Below are positions 32,426 through 40,126 of a stretch of DNA of 64,000 bases, piece by piece. The notes beneath the pieces were generated by a model. That model was not told the origin of the DNA. It worked only from the letters and a program-made list of their open reading frames with translations, and ran no database searches. The stretch covers positions 62,001 to 126,000 of the forward strand of contig JAEUKH010000049.1 of assembly GCA_016792845.1 (NCBI GenBank), given 5' to 3'. Position numbers and translations under genes: made by a program. Each line of letters starts with the position of its first letter. The stretch's first letter is position 1. This stretch comes from Myxococcales bacterium. Lineage in GTDB: Bacteria > Myxococcota_A > Polyangia > Polyangiales > Ga0077539.

Positions 32426-33118
32426 TCACTCGGCCTGGCCGCCGCGGGGGTGGGGGTTCGCGGCGGGGCGGGCGGGGGTGGCCGCAGCGCCGGCGGGGCG
32501 GGCGGGGGCAGCGGGGCGCGCGGCGGGAGCGCCAGCATCAGCGCCTTCGGCGGCCGGCTCTTCGGTCGCGGGGTGCTGGTTGTTGTACTCTTGGATCACA
32601 CGGTCGGTCAGGTCGATGTGCGACGGCGACCAGATCACCGCGCTCGCATCGAGGATGGCCGTGTAGTTGTCGCTGGTGCCGATCTGCCGCGCGACGAGCC
32701 CGAGGTTGGTGAGGATCTGCTTCATCAGCTCGCCCTCTTTGGTCTGAAGCTCCTGCTGGTAGCGCACGCTGTCTTGCTGGAGGTCCATCAAGCGCTTGTT
32801 GTACTCCTCCATGCGCTTGTTGAGGGCCTCGCCGCGCACGACGGCGGCTTGCCGCTCGATCTCGGTCTTCTCGCGCTTGAGGGCCTCTTGCCGCTGGTTC
32901 AGCGTCTCTTGCCGCGACTCAAAGAGGCGCTTGAGCTGAACCTTGGCGCGTCGACCATCGCTGGTCTCGAGCATGGCGCGCTGCATGTCGATCACCGCGA
33001 GCCGAACCTGCGCGTACAGCCTCGGTGCGACCATCGCCAGCATCAGCGCAACAACCACCGCGACCTGTCGGCTACGGGCGCGCTCAGTGACCACGCGCTT
33101 TGAGTGACTACTCTCCAA
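32426..33118 (-). CDS. OmpH/Skp family periplasmic chaperone-like protein
   Basis: 230 residues. The start is a TTG at 33118, fixed by an AAGGAG box 7 bases upstream. Signal sequence or anchor in VAVVVALMLAMVAPRLYAQ. The mature domain fits the Skp fold: VRLAVIDMQRAMLETSDGRR at the core, then a long coiled coil rich in Lys, Glu and Gln (about 65-145; RQETLNQRQEALKREKTEIE region), then a closing strand (NYTAILDASAVIW, DLTDRVIQEYN). The C-terminal 50 residues are an Ala/Pro/Gly/Arg tail built from short repeats. Skp-like trimers hold unfolded outer-membrane proteins. The usual neighbour bamA is absent, so this may be a paralogue rather than the main copy. Confidence 0.85.
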   Translation of the reverse strand: MESSHSKRVVTERARSRQVAVVVALMLAMVAPRLYAQVRLAVIDMQRAMLETSDGRRAKVQLKRLFESRQETLNQRQEALKREKTEIERQAAVVRGEALNKRMEEYNKRLMDLQQDSVRYQQELQTKEGELMKQILTNLGLVARQIGTSDNYTAILDASAVIWSPSHIDLTDRVIQEYNNQHPATEEPAAEGADAGAPAARPAAPARPAGAAATPARPAANPHPRGGQAE

Positions 33119-33125
33119 CGCAACT

Positions 33126-33131
33126 CTCCTT
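33126..33131 (-). promoter_or_regulatory. Strong ribosome-binding site setting a TTG start
   Basis: AAGGAG on the minus strand lies 7 bases from the TTG at 33118 and is the best Shine-Dalgarno match in the neighbourhood. There is no in-frame ATG nearby that keeps the signal peptide. Confidence 0.75.
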
Positions 33132-33209
33132 TAGGGCGGCGGACCCTTTCACGCGGCCCTGAGAAGTGTCAAGCGCCGTGAGCGCAGAACCGCCCCGCAG
33201 CCCGCGCTG

Positions 33210-33236
33210 ACCGCCCGCGCGCTGACGGAGCGGGCG
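33210..33236 (-). terminator. Hairpin downstream of the small membrane protein gene
   Basis: CCGCCCGC (33210-33217) and GCGGGCGG (33229-33236) form an 8-bp stem with an 11-nt loop, just past the stop codon of the 63-residue gene. No T-run follows on the minus strand. Confidence 0.35.
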
Positions 33237-33240
33237 GGGC

Positions 33241-33432
33241 CTAGAAGCGCAGGCTGTTGTCGATGCGGTACTTCAGCCATTTGTAACCGAGGTAGGCGCT
33301 CGCCCCGAGGCCCACGGCCCCGAGCACCGGCGCCCCCGCGGCCACCACGGCCACCGACCCTGCGGCCGTCGCAGCGGCCACGACGGCCTTCTTGCGCGCC
33401 TCAGATTGTTTGTCTGATTGTGAGTTCGCCAT
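33241..33432 (-). CDS. Small hydrophobic protein of unknown function
   Basis: 63 residues with a clear GGAG box 8 bases before the ATG, which supports that it is real. Residues 1-15 are polar and charged (SQSDKQSEARKK). Residues about 16-50 are hydrophobic and Ala/Gly/Val-rich (VVAAATAAGSVAVVAAGAP region, then GAVGLGASAYLGY), enough for one or two membrane spans. The tail is KWLKYRIDNSLRF. Similar small glycine-zipper-like proteins occur widely without a known role. It is transcribed alone, 53 bp upstream of... the gene before it ends on the same strand at 33486. Confidence 0.65.
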   Translation of the reverse strand: MANSQSDKQSEARKKAVVAAATAAGSVAVVAAGAPVLGAVGLGASAYLGYKWLKYRIDNSLRF

Positions 33433-33485
33433 GATCGCTGCTCCTTCGAGGGCCCTTCACGCGGGCCGCCGAGACTAGCACTGTT

Positions 33486-34805
33486 TTACGCCCCTGGCCT
33501 TCGCCCGAGACCGATGCCTTCGTACTCGAAGCCTTGGGCCTCGGGCTCCTGAGCGCCCCAGTTGTTGCGGCCGTCGATGAGCACCCGGCGACGCATCTGG
33601 TTGCGCAGCCTGGCGAAATCGGGCGAGCGGTACTCGGCCCACTCGGTCACGAGCACCAGCGCGTCGGCGCCCACGGTGGCGTCGTACGGGTGCTCGACGA
33701 AGATCACCCGGTCGGCCACCTCGCCGAGGGCCGCCCGGGCCGTCGCGCGGGCCGCCGGGTCGTGGGCGCGAACCTCGGCCCCGGCCGCGACCAGCTGACG
33801 CACGAGGCGCAGCGCCGGAGCCTCTCGCACGTCGTCGGTGCGGGGCTTGAACGCGAGGCCCCAGAGGGCGACCCGGGCCCCCGCGAGGCCGCCGAGGCGT
33901 CGGGTGAGCTTCTCGTAGAGCACGTTCTTTTGCCGGTCGTTGACGGCCTCGGTGGCTGACACCACGGCGAGCTCGACCCCCACCGAACGCCCAAGATGCA
34001 AGAGCGCCTCGACGTCTTTGGGGAAGCAGCTCCCGCCGTACCCCGCCCCGGGGAAGAGAAACTTCGCCCCGATGCGCCCATCGGCCCCGACCCCGCGTCG
34101 CACCATGGTCACGTCGGCGCGCACCACCTCGCAGAGCCGCGCGATGTCATTCATGAACGAGATCCGCGTCGCGAGCATCGCGTTGGCGACATACTTGGCG
34201 AGCTCGGCCGAGCGCGGGTCCATGAAGAGCAGCCGCTCGTTGGTGAGCTGGAGCGGCGCGTAGAGCCGCCGCATCACGTCGCGCCCGTGGTCGTCGCGCA
34301 CGCCCACGATGACGCGATCGGGCTTGAGAAAGTCGTTCACCGCGTCGCCCTCTTTGAGAAACTCGGGGTTCGACACCACCGTGACCCGATGCGGGTGTCC
34401 CTCGAAGACGGCCTGAACCTTGTCATTGGTGCCCACCGGCACGGTGCTCTTGAGCACCACGACGGCGTCGTGGGTGAGGGCCCCGCGGAGGCTCTCGGCC
34501 ACGGCCATGACGTGCCTGAGGTCGGCGCTGCCGTCTTCGTTCGGGGGCGTGCCCACGGCGATGAAGATCACCTCGGCGTCGGCGACGGCGTCGGCGAGCT
34601 GCGTGGTGAAGCGAAGCCGCCCGGCGTCGACGTTCTCGCGCACGATCTCTTCGAGCCCGGGCTCATAGATCGGGATCTTGCCCGACCTCAGCGTCTCGAC
34701 CTTGGGCGCGTCGGCGTCGACGCAGGTGACATTGTTGCCGAAGGCCGCGAAGCCCGTGCCCGCCACGAGCCCGACATAGCCTGTACCCACCACCGCGATC
34801 TGCAT
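33486..34805 (-). CDS. UDP-glucose 6-dehydrogenase
   Basis: 439 residues from the ATG at 34805. Oxidises UDP-glucose to UDP-glucuronate with two NAD+. N-terminal Rossmann motif MQIAVVGTGYVGLVAGTGFA, then VGTPPNEDGSADL, KSTVPVGTNDKV and NPEFLKEGDAVNDF. The central helix region (AELAKYVANAMLATRISFMN) and the catalytic Cys260 in GAGYGGSCFPKDV are followed by the C-terminal UDP-binding domain (ALWGLAFKPRTDDVREAP). All family motifs are intact. UDP-glucuronate feeds exopolysaccharide or LPS synthesis, which fits the polysaccharide genes at 36 and 53-57 kb, although these are not in one operon. GDP-mannose dehydrogenase is the nearest alternative but is less likely from the motif set. Confidence 0.93.
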   Translation of the reverse strand: MQIAVVGTGYVGLVAGTGFAAFGNNVTCVDADAPKVETLRSGKIPIYEPGLEEIVRENVDAGRLRFTTQLADAVADAEVIFIAVGTPPNEDGSADLRHVMAVAESLRGALTHDAVVVLKSTVPVGTNDKVQAVFEGHPHRVTVVSNPEFLKEGDAVNDFLKPDRVIVGVRDDHGRDVMRRLYAPLQLTNERLLFMDPRSAELAKYVANAMLATRISFMNDIARLCEVVRADVTMVRRGVGADGRIGAKFLFPGAGYGGSCFPKDVEALLHLGRSVGVELAVVSATEAVNDRQKNVLYEKLTRRLGGLAGARVALWGLAFKPRTDDVREAPALRLVRQLVAAGAEVRAHDPAARATARAALGEVADRVIFVEHPYDATVGADALVLVTEWAEYRSPDFARLRNQMRRRVLIDGRNNWGAQEPEAQGFEYEGIGLGRRPGA

Positions 34806-34877
34806 GGCCGAGCGAGCTATCACGGAGCGTCACCGCCTGCCACCGGCTCCGCACCCCGCGGCCCGTCGCGGTGCGCC

Positions 34878-35858
34878 TCAGCGGCACAAGAGCGCCGCCG
34901 CGAGGCCGAGGGCCAGGGTGACCCCCAACGCCGTCGCGGCCCAACGGTGACGCGCCCGAGGCACGGCCAGCCTGAGGGTCGGCGTCTCGGCCCGCGCGGG
35001 GCGCTCGTTCGGCTGCGATCGCAGCGCCGCCGTGAAGGCCTCGGCGAGCTCCGTCGCGGTCGCGAAGCGCCGCCGCGGGTCGCGGTCGAGCGCGCGTCGG
35101 CACCATTCGTCGAGGGCGACCGGGAGCCCGGGTCGGCGCTGCGAGGGCATCGCGATCGGCGCAGTCAAGACCTGAACGAGGAGCTCGGTCATGTTGCGGG
35201 CGCCGAAGGGCGCATCACCCGTCACGAGCTCGTAGAGCACCACGGCGAGCGACCAGAGGTCGGCCTGCGCGGTGACCTCGCGGGTCGCGCGGATCTGCTC
35301 GGGGGCCATGTAGAGCGGCGACCCGAGGAGCGCGTTGCCGGCCGTGCGGAGCCCGTCTTGGCCGAAGCGGTCGGTGATCTTGGCGAAGCCGAAATCGAGC
35401 ATTTTGATGCGCAGCGGCCCGTCGCCCTTCAAGACGAAGAGGTTGTCGGGCTTGACGTCGCGGTGAACCACCCCGCGGGCGTGGGCGGCGTCGAGGGCCG
35501 AGGCCGCCTGGAGGGCCACCGCCGCGAGCGCGTCGTGCGAGAGCGGGCCGCGGGCCATGTGCGCCTCCAGCGACTCGCCTTCGAGCCGCTCCATCGCGAG
35601 GAAGGGCAGCCCCTCGTAGAGCCCGTGGCCCCGCAAGGTGACGATGTTCGGGTGCCGGAGCTCCTGGGTCACCCGGGCCTCGCGCTCGAAGCGCGCCACG
35701 GTCTCGGCGTCGGCCCCGTACCGCGCCTGAAGGAGCTTGATCGCCGCGACGTCGCCCGCGACCCGATCGTCGGCCGCGAAGATGTCGCTCATCGCGCCGC
35801 CGTCGATGCGCTCGCGGAGCGTCCATCGGTCTGCGAGGGTGGTGCCTGGCTCGACCAA
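34878..35858 (-). CDS. Hanks-type serine/threonine protein kinase, tail-anchored
   Basis: 326 residues. The glycine loop is unusual, IDGGAMSDIFAAD, with two of the conserved glycines replaced by Asp and Ser. The rest is normal: AAIKLL (ATP-Lys), catalytic loop VVHRDVKPDNLFVL, DFGFAK, LGSPLYMAPEQ, and DLWSLAVVLYELVTG. The conserved catalytic residues suggest it is active. One transmembrane helix at the very C-terminus (WAATALGVTLALGLAAALLC) leaves almost nothing outside, so it is a tail-anchored cytoplasmic kinase and not a sensor with a periplasmic domain. It lies 72 bp upstream of the UDP-glucose dehydrogenase gene on the same strand. Confidence 0.92.
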   Translation of the reverse strand: MVEPGTTLADRWTLRERIDGGAMSDIFAADDRVAGDVAAIKLLQARYGADAETVARFEREARVTQELRHPNIVTLRGHGLYEGLPFLAMERLEGESLEAHMARGPLSHDALAAVALQAASALDAAHARGVVHRDVKPDNLFVLKGDGPLRIKMLDFGFAKITDRFGQDGLRTAGNALLGSPLYMAPEQIRATREVTAQADLWSLAVVLYELVTGDAPFGARNMTELLVQVLTAPIAMPSQRRPGLPVALDEWCRRALDRDPRRRFATATELAEAFTAALRSQPNERPARAETPTLRLAVPRARHRWAATALGVTLALGLAAALLCR

Positions 35859-35962
35859 AACGCGCAGAAGCTACAGCCCCCCGGGGGCGGCGGCAACCCG
35901 CGCCCGGCCGCGACAAACTGGCCCCGCGGCCGCCCTTCTCGGTAAAATCCCCCGAGGCACCT

Positions 35963-36907
35963 GTGACACTCCACGCGCTGCTCCTCGCGGCGGGCCTGGG
36001 CACCCGGCTCCGACCGCTCACCGACCACCTCCCCAAGCCCCTCGTGCCGCTCTTCGATCGCCCATTGGCGGCCTACGCCCTGGCCGAGCTCAAGCGCGCC
36101 GGGGTCACCCACGTCGTGGCCAACACCCACCACCTCGCGGCCACCGTCGACCCGGCCTTGCGGCCCTGGGCCGAGCGCCTCGGGCTCACCTTTGACACCC
36201 GCTTCGAGCCCCAACTCCTCGGCACCGGCGGGGCGCTCCGCAACGTGCTCGACGCGATGACCGACCCCTTCATCGTCTACAACGGCGACGTGCTCGCGAC
36301 CCCCGACCTCGCCGGCGCCCTCGCCCTTCACCGGGCCTCCGACGCCGAGCTCACCATGGTGCTCCGCGAAGACCCGCGCGCGGCCCGCCTCGGCGCCATC
36401 GAGGTCAACGCGCGGGGCGAGGTGCTGCGCATCCTCGGCGAAGGCGAGACTCCACGGGAGCCCGTGAAAAGCTGTCTTTTTACAGGTATTTACGTGGTGT
36501 CGAAGCGCCTCTCTGGGCTCCTCCCGGCCGAGGGCTGCGTGGTGCGCCACACGGTGCGGAGGCTTCTGTCTTCAGGGCGTCGGGTGGCGGGCTTTGTCGA
36601 CCCTGGGCTCTGGCACGACCTCGGCACGCACGCCGCGTACGCCGAGGTACACCGCGCGGCGCTCGACGGCGCGCTGGCCCCGTTGCGCGGATACGCCGCT
36701 GAGAACGCGCTCGCCGCGGGGGTGACGGCGCCCGCGGGGGTGAGCCTCTCGGGCTGCGTGTTGGGCGCCGGCGTCCGCGTCGAGGGCGCCGGGGCGCTTA
36801 GGGGCGTGATCGCGTGGCCGGGGGTGACGGTGCGCGCGCCGCTCGAAAACGCAATCGTCGGGCCCTTCGGGGTGGTTTTGGGTGAGAAGATGGTCGAGCG
36901 TGCTTGA
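35963..36907 (+). CDS. Sugar-1-phosphate nucleotidyltransferase (MurU / mannose-1-phosphate guanylyltransferase-like)
   Basis: 314 residues from a GTG with GAGG 6 bases upstream. Nucleotidyltransferase core: ALLLAAGLGTRLRPLTD and LPKPLVPLFDRPL (nucleotide- and Mg-binding signatures), QLLGTGGALRNVL, and FIVYNGDVLATPDL with the metal-binding Asp. The C-terminal 80 residues form left-handed beta-helix-like repeats (VTAPAGVSLSGCVLGAGVRV, GALRGVIAWPGVTV). The overall pattern fits MurU-type muramate-1-phosphate uridylyltransferases and short GDP-mannose pyrophosphorylases; I cannot decide the sugar or base. It probably supplies an NDP-sugar for cell-surface glycans. Its stop codon overlaps the -35 box of the rplC promoter. 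Confidence 0.88.
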   Translation: MTLHALLLAAGLGTRLRPLTDHLPKPLVPLFDRPLAAYALAELKRAGVTHVVANTHHLAATVDPALRPWAERLGLTFDTRFEPQLLGTGGALRNVLDAMTDPFIVYNGDVLATPDLAGALALHRASDAELTMVLREDPRAARLGAIEVNARGEVLRILGEGETPREPVKSCLFTGIYVVSKRLSGLLPAEGCVVRHTVRRLLSSGRRVAGFVDPGLWHDLGTHAAYAEVHRAALDGALAPLRGYAAENALAAGVTAPAGVSLSGCVLGAGVRVEGAGALRGVIAWPGVTVRAPLENAIVGPFGVVLGEKMVERA

Positions 36908-36931
36908 CGTGGGGGGCGAGACCCGTATAGT
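36904..36931 (+). promoter_or_regulatory. Predicted strong sigma70-type promoter of rplC
   Basis: TTGACG (36904-36909) and TATAGT (36926-36931) are separated by 16 bp; both hexamers match the consensus at five of six positions. The -35 box overlaps the stop codon of the preceding gene. Transcription would start near 36938, leaving a leader of about 20 nt before the rplC ATG. It is the best promoter match that I found in the window. Confidence 0.7.
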
Positions 36932-36957
36932 CCGCGCCCTCCGTTACGAGGCATGTG

Positions 36958-37662
36958 ATGAACACCCACCTTGGTCTGATCGGCAAGAAGCTTGGTTGCA
37001 CGCAGATTTTTGATGCCAATGGCAACGTCGCACGGGTGACCGTGGTTGAGGCGGGCCCGTGCATTGTAGTTCGCAAGCGCAGCGAAGAGAAAGACGGTTA
37101 CGTCGCGCTCCAGCTCGGCTTTGGCGAGCGCCGCGAGAAGCTCACGAAGAAGCCCCTCGTCGGCTACTTCGAGAAAAACAATGTGGCCGCGAAGACGGTG
37201 AAGAGCCGCAAGGGCCACGACGTGAAGGTGTACCCCCGCACCCTCAAAGAGATCCGCCTCTCGATCGAAGACGCGGCGAAGTTTGAGGTCGGTCAGGCGC
37301 TCACGGTGCAAGACCTCTTCACCGAGGGCCAGCTCGTTGACGTCACCGGCACCAGCAAGGGCCGTGGCTTCTCGGGTGTGTTCCGCCGCCACCACTTCGC
37401 GGGCATGGTGTCGACCCACGGCACCCACGAGTACCGCCGTCACGGCGGCTCGATCGGCACGAACATGACGCCGGGTCGTACGCTCCCGGGCATCAAGATG
37501 CCGGGCCAGCACGGCAACAAGCGCGCGACGGTGCAGAACCTCCGCATCGCCAAGATCGTCGCCGACCAGAACCTCGTGCTCATCGAGGGCTCGGTGCCGG
37601 GCTCAGACGAAGCCGTGGTGACGGTGCGCGGCGCCGTGAAGGCCAAGAAGAAGAAGGCCTGA
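36958..37662 (+). CDS. rplC: 50S ribosomal protein L3
   Basis: 234 residues from the ATG at 36958 (GAGG 6 bases upstream; the in-frame GTG one codon earlier is less likely). L3 binds the 3' end of 23S rRNA and starts large-subunit assembly. Features: GLIGKKLGCTQIFDANGNV at the N-terminus, the central VTGTSKGRGFSGVFRRHHF loop, THGTHEYRRHGGSIG, and the tail loop MPGQHGNKRATVQNL with the Gln methylated by PrmB in other bacteria. The basic C-terminus ends AKKKKA. It is alone here: none of rpsJ, rplD, rplW or rplB, its usual S10-operon partners, is next to it. It has its own promoter and terminator. Confidence 0.97.
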   Translation: MNTHLGLIGKKLGCTQIFDANGNVARVTVVEAGPCIVVRKRSEEKDGYVALQLGFGERREKLTKKPLVGYFEKNNVAAKTVKSRKGHDVKVYPRTLKEIRLSIEDAAKFEVGQALTVQDLFTEGQLVDVTGTSKGRGFSGVFRRHHFAGMVSTHGTHEYRRHGGSIGTNMTPGRTLPGIKMPGQHGNKRATVQNLRIAKIVADQNLVLIEGSVPGSDEAVVTVRGAVKAKKKKA

Positions 37663-37687
37663 GCAGCCCCGCCGCGGGCTGAAGCAG

Positions 37688-37730
37688 AGGGGTGTCGACC
37701 TTCGTCCGCGAAGGTTGGTACCCCTTTGTT
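37688..37730 (+). terminator. Intrinsic terminator of rplC
   Basis: A 17-bp stem: AGGGGT (37688-37693) pairs with ACCCCT (37720-37725), GTCG (37694-37697) pairs with TGGT (37716-37719) largely through G-U pairs, and ACCTTCG (37698-37704) pairs with CGAAGGT (37709-37715) around the loop TCCG. A short T-rich end (TTTGTT) follows. It lies 25 bp after the rplC stop and closes the single-gene transcript. Confidence 0.75.
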
Positions 37731-37778
37731 GCATTGGGCCCCTCGCTGACCGTGTGACCTCCCGACGCAGAGAGCGCC

Positions 37779-38441
37779 ATGAAGCCTGGCAACAAACCTG
37801 ATCGATTCACCGCCAAGGCGCACGCCGAAGGCTACCCCGCGCGCTCGGTCTACAAGCTCGAAGAGATCGACCGGCGGTGCAACACCCTCGTGCGGCAGGG
37901 CATGCGCGTCCTCGACCTCGGCGCCGCCCCCGGGAGCTGGACGCGCTACGTCGCCAACAAGGTCGGCCCTCGCGGCAAGGTCGTGGCCCTCGACCTGAAC
38001 CCCCTCAAGGTCGCCACGCCGCCGTACGTCACCCGCCTTGAGCTCGACATCTTCAAGACCCCCGTGGGCGAGATGGCGGCCCTTGGGCCCTTCGACCTCG
38101 TCTTGAGCGACATGGCCCCGCACACGAGCGGCATGAAAGAGGCCGACGCGTGGCGCTCGGTCGAGCTCGTCGAGCGCGCGGCCGAGATCGCCGAAGCGGC
38201 CTTGGTGCCTGGGGGGGCCTTCGTCGCGAAGATCTTCCAGGGGGTGGGCTTCGAAGAGATCCGCAACCGGCTGAGGCTCCAGTACGGCACCCTGAGGTTG
38301 CTCAAGCCCGAGGCCTCGCGCAGAGAGAGCGTTGAGATCTTCCTCGTTGGGCTGAGCAAGAAGGGGCCCGTGGCGAGCCTCCCGAGCGCGGCGCCCGCGG
38401 TCGAAGCGACGGCCCCGGGCGCGACGAAGGCGCCTGAATGA
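37779..38441 (+). CDS. rlmE: 23S rRNA (uridine-2552-2'-O)-methyltransferase
   Basis: 220 residues, FtsJ/RrmJ family. Methylates the ribose of U2552 in the A-loop of 23S rRNA. The SAM-binding motif is LDLGAAPGSWTRYV (about 45-58). The catalytic K-D-K-E tetrad is complete: Lys26 in ARSVYKLEE, Asp110 in LSDMAPH, Lys150 in FVAKIFQG and Glu185 in ESVEIFLVG. The C-terminal 25 residues are an Ala/Pro tail beyond the usual end. It is the first gene of a run of five same-strand genes and overlaps the sugar kinase by ATGA. Together with rplC it makes a small ribosome-biogenesis pair, though the terminator separates the transcripts. Confidence 0.95.
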   Translation: MKPGNKPDRFTAKAHAEGYPARSVYKLEEIDRRCNTLVRQGMRVLDLGAAPGSWTRYVANKVGPRGKVVALDLNPLKVATPPYVTRLELDIFKTPVGEMAALGPFDLVLSDMAPHTSGMKEADAWRSVELVERAAEIAEAALVPGGAFVAKIFQGVGFEEIRNRLRLQYGTLRLLKPEASRRESVEIFLVGLSKKGPVASLPSAAPAVEATAPGATKAPE

Positions 38442-39361
38442 TCGTCTGTTTCGGCGAGTGCCTCCTCGACTGTTTCGCGACGCCGCCAGGGTCGTCGCTC
38501 GAAACCGCCGCGAGCTTTCGCCCTTGTCCGGGTGGAGCTCCAGCGAACGTCGCGATGGTGCTCGGGGCCTCGGGTCGGGCCGCGCGCTTTGTGGGCGCCC
38601 TCGGCGCCGACGCGCACGGCCGTCGTCTCATGGCGAGCCTCGCGGCCTTCGGGGTCGACCTCTCGGGGGTCATCACGGTGCCCGAGCGCACGGGGGTGAC
38701 CTTCGTCGAGTTGGGCCCCGACGGGCAGCGGAGCTTCCTCTTTTACCGCCGCGGCGCCGCCGACGACGTGCTCACCCGGGCGATGCTCGCGGGCCTCGCG
38801 GCGCCGCCGTTACGGGGCGCCGAGTGGCTGGTGCTCGGCTCGTCGAGCCTGCTGAACCCAAGCCTCGCCGAGGCCACCTGGGCCCTCGTCGACGAGGCCG
38901 CCGCGCGGGGCGTGAAGCTCGCCGTCGACCTCAACGTGCGTGCGCACCTCTGGCCCGACCGAGGCGCGATGCGGGCCGCGATCGCGGCCCTCGTGCCGAA
39001 GGCCGCCCTCGTGAAGGCCAGCGACGACGACCTCGCGGCGCTCGGGGTGAGCCCAAGCCCCGAGGGCCTCGCGACGCTCTCAGAGGCCGACCTCGCGCTC
39101 ACCCTCGGGGCCCGGGGCGCCCATCTGCGGCGCGCGGGGCGCTGGTACGAGGCCCCGGCCGAGGCGGTCACCGTGGTCGACGCTACGGGGGCCGGAGACG
39201 CCTTCCTGGCGGGCCTCGTCGCGGCCCTCAGCGACGGCCTCGACGATGGCGCGGCGGCGCTCCGACAGGCGACGGCCTGGGGCGCCCGGGCGTGCACCGC
39301 CGTGGGCGCGGTGACAGCATTTTCGAAGAGCGAACCAGAGGAGTATCGATGCGCGACGTAG
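38438..39361 (+). CDS. PfkB-family carbohydrate kinase (fructokinase-like)
   Basis: 307 residues, starting at an ATG that overlaps the rlmE stop. Ribokinase fold: N-terminal IVCFGECLLDCF and the substrate motif PGGAPANVAMVLGASG, then FVGALGADAHGRRLMASL. The C-terminal catalytic motif VVDATGAGDAFLAGLVAAL includes the catalytic Asp and anion hole. Closest in pattern to bacterial fructokinases (GECLLD, PGGAPANVA). It phosphorylates a sugar with ATP, most likely fructose. No sugar transporter or hydrolase is adjacent. The end overlaps the DUF971 gene by 13 bp. Confidence 0.92.
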   Translation: MIVCFGECLLDCFATPPGSSLETAASFRPCPGGAPANVAMVLGASGRAARFVGALGADAHGRRLMASLAAFGVDLSGVITVPERTGVTFVELGPDGQRSFLFYRRGAADDVLTRAMLAGLAAPPLRGAEWLVLGSSSLLNPSLAEATWALVDEAAARGVKLAVDLNVRAHLWPDRGAMRAAIAALVPKAALVKASDDDLAALGVSPSPEGLATLSEADLALTLGARGAHLRRAGRWYEAPAEAVTVVDATGAGDAFLAGLVAALSDGLDDGAAALRQATAWGARACTAVGAVTAFSKSEPEEYRCAT

Positions 39362-39714
39362 ACCCCGTGAAGGTGACCCCGGTCGAGGTGAGGGCCCCCG
39401 TCGGGGCGACGGTGTTCGAGATCACCTTCGCCGACGGGTTTGTGAGCCGAATCGACAACGAGCTTTTGCGCGGATACTGCCCCTGCGCAGGCTGTCAGGG
39501 GCACTCGGGCGAGATCCGCTTCGTGCCCGGCGGCAACAGCGTCATCGGGCACATCGAAGAGGTCGGGAGCTACGCCTTGCAGCTCACCTGGGGCGACGGC
39601 CACGCCTCGGGCATCTACACCTTTCGCTACTTTCGCGCGCTCGGTGAGTACGCCGCGTGGTCACGCGAGAACCCCGACGCCCCGCGACAGGTGATGCCGC
39701 GGGCCATGACCTGA
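39349..39714 (+). CDS. DUF971 (gamma-butyrobetaine hydroxylase N-terminal-like) domain protein
   Basis: 121 residues; GAGGAG lies 6 bases upstream of the ATG at 39349, inside the end of the sugar kinase gene. The domain has PVEVRAPVGATVFEITFADG at the start, a Cys cluster LRGYCPCAGCQGHSGE that probably binds metal, a Gly/Asn turn, and ALQLTWGDGHASGIYTFRYF near the end. Stand-alone DUF971 proteins are widespread in bacteria and are often found near Fe-S or P-loop genes, but their role is not settled; the same fold forms the Zn-binding N-terminus of butyrobetaine hydroxylase. Family identification is solid, function is not. Confidence 0.88.
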   Translation: MRDVDPVKVTPVEVRAPVGATVFEITFADGFVSRIDNELLRGYCPCAGCQGHSGEIRFVPGGNSVIGHIEEVGSYALQLTWGDGHASGIYTFRYFRALGEYAAWSRENPDAPRQVMPRAMT

Positions 39715-39724
39715 GGGGCCTCGG

Positions 39725-40114
39725 GTGGCGCCTCGGGTGCTCCTCGTGGTCGACGACTCGGCCGTGGTGCGGGCCCTCGTACGGCGGGCGCTCGCGGGCC
39801 TCGACGCGCTCAGCCTCGAAGAAGCCGACGACGGCGATCGGGCCCTCGCGCGTTGCCAGAGCGGCCCCGTCGATCTCGTCATCACCGACCTCGACATGCC
39901 CCGAATGTCTGGCTTCGCATGGCTCGAAGCGCTGCGCCGCGAGGGTGTGGCGTTGACGCCTCGGGTCGCGGTCATGAGCACCGACGACAGCCTCGAACGG
40001 CGCGAAAGAGCCCTCGGATTGGGCGTGTGCGTCTTCTTGCGCAAGCCCTTCTCGGCGGCCGAAGTGCGGGCCGAGGTGACAGCACTGGTTGAACAACTGC
40101 GGCGCTCGCGGTAG
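39725..40114 (+). CDS. Single-domain response regulator (CheY-like)
   Basis: 129 residues from a GTG. Receiver domain only: acidic pocket Asp10/Asp11 in LLVVDDSAVV, phosphoacceptor Asp55 in VITDLDMPRMSG, the Ser/Thr switch at about 85-86 (VAVMSTDDS) and Lys107 in FLRKPF. The full set predicts a phosphorylatable receiver without an output domain, so it acts by protein binding. There is no histidine kinase nearby. It sits between DUF971 and an L,D-transpeptidase gene, 10 and 12 bp away, so co-transcription is likely. Confidence 0.92.
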   Translation: MAPRVLLVVDDSAVVRALVRRALAGLDALSLEEADDGDRALARCQSGPVDLVITDLDMPRMSGFAWLEALRREGVALTPRVAVMSTDDSLERRERALGLGVCVFLRKPFSAAEVRAEVTALVEQLRRSR

Positions 40115-40126
40115 GAGCGCGCCGTT

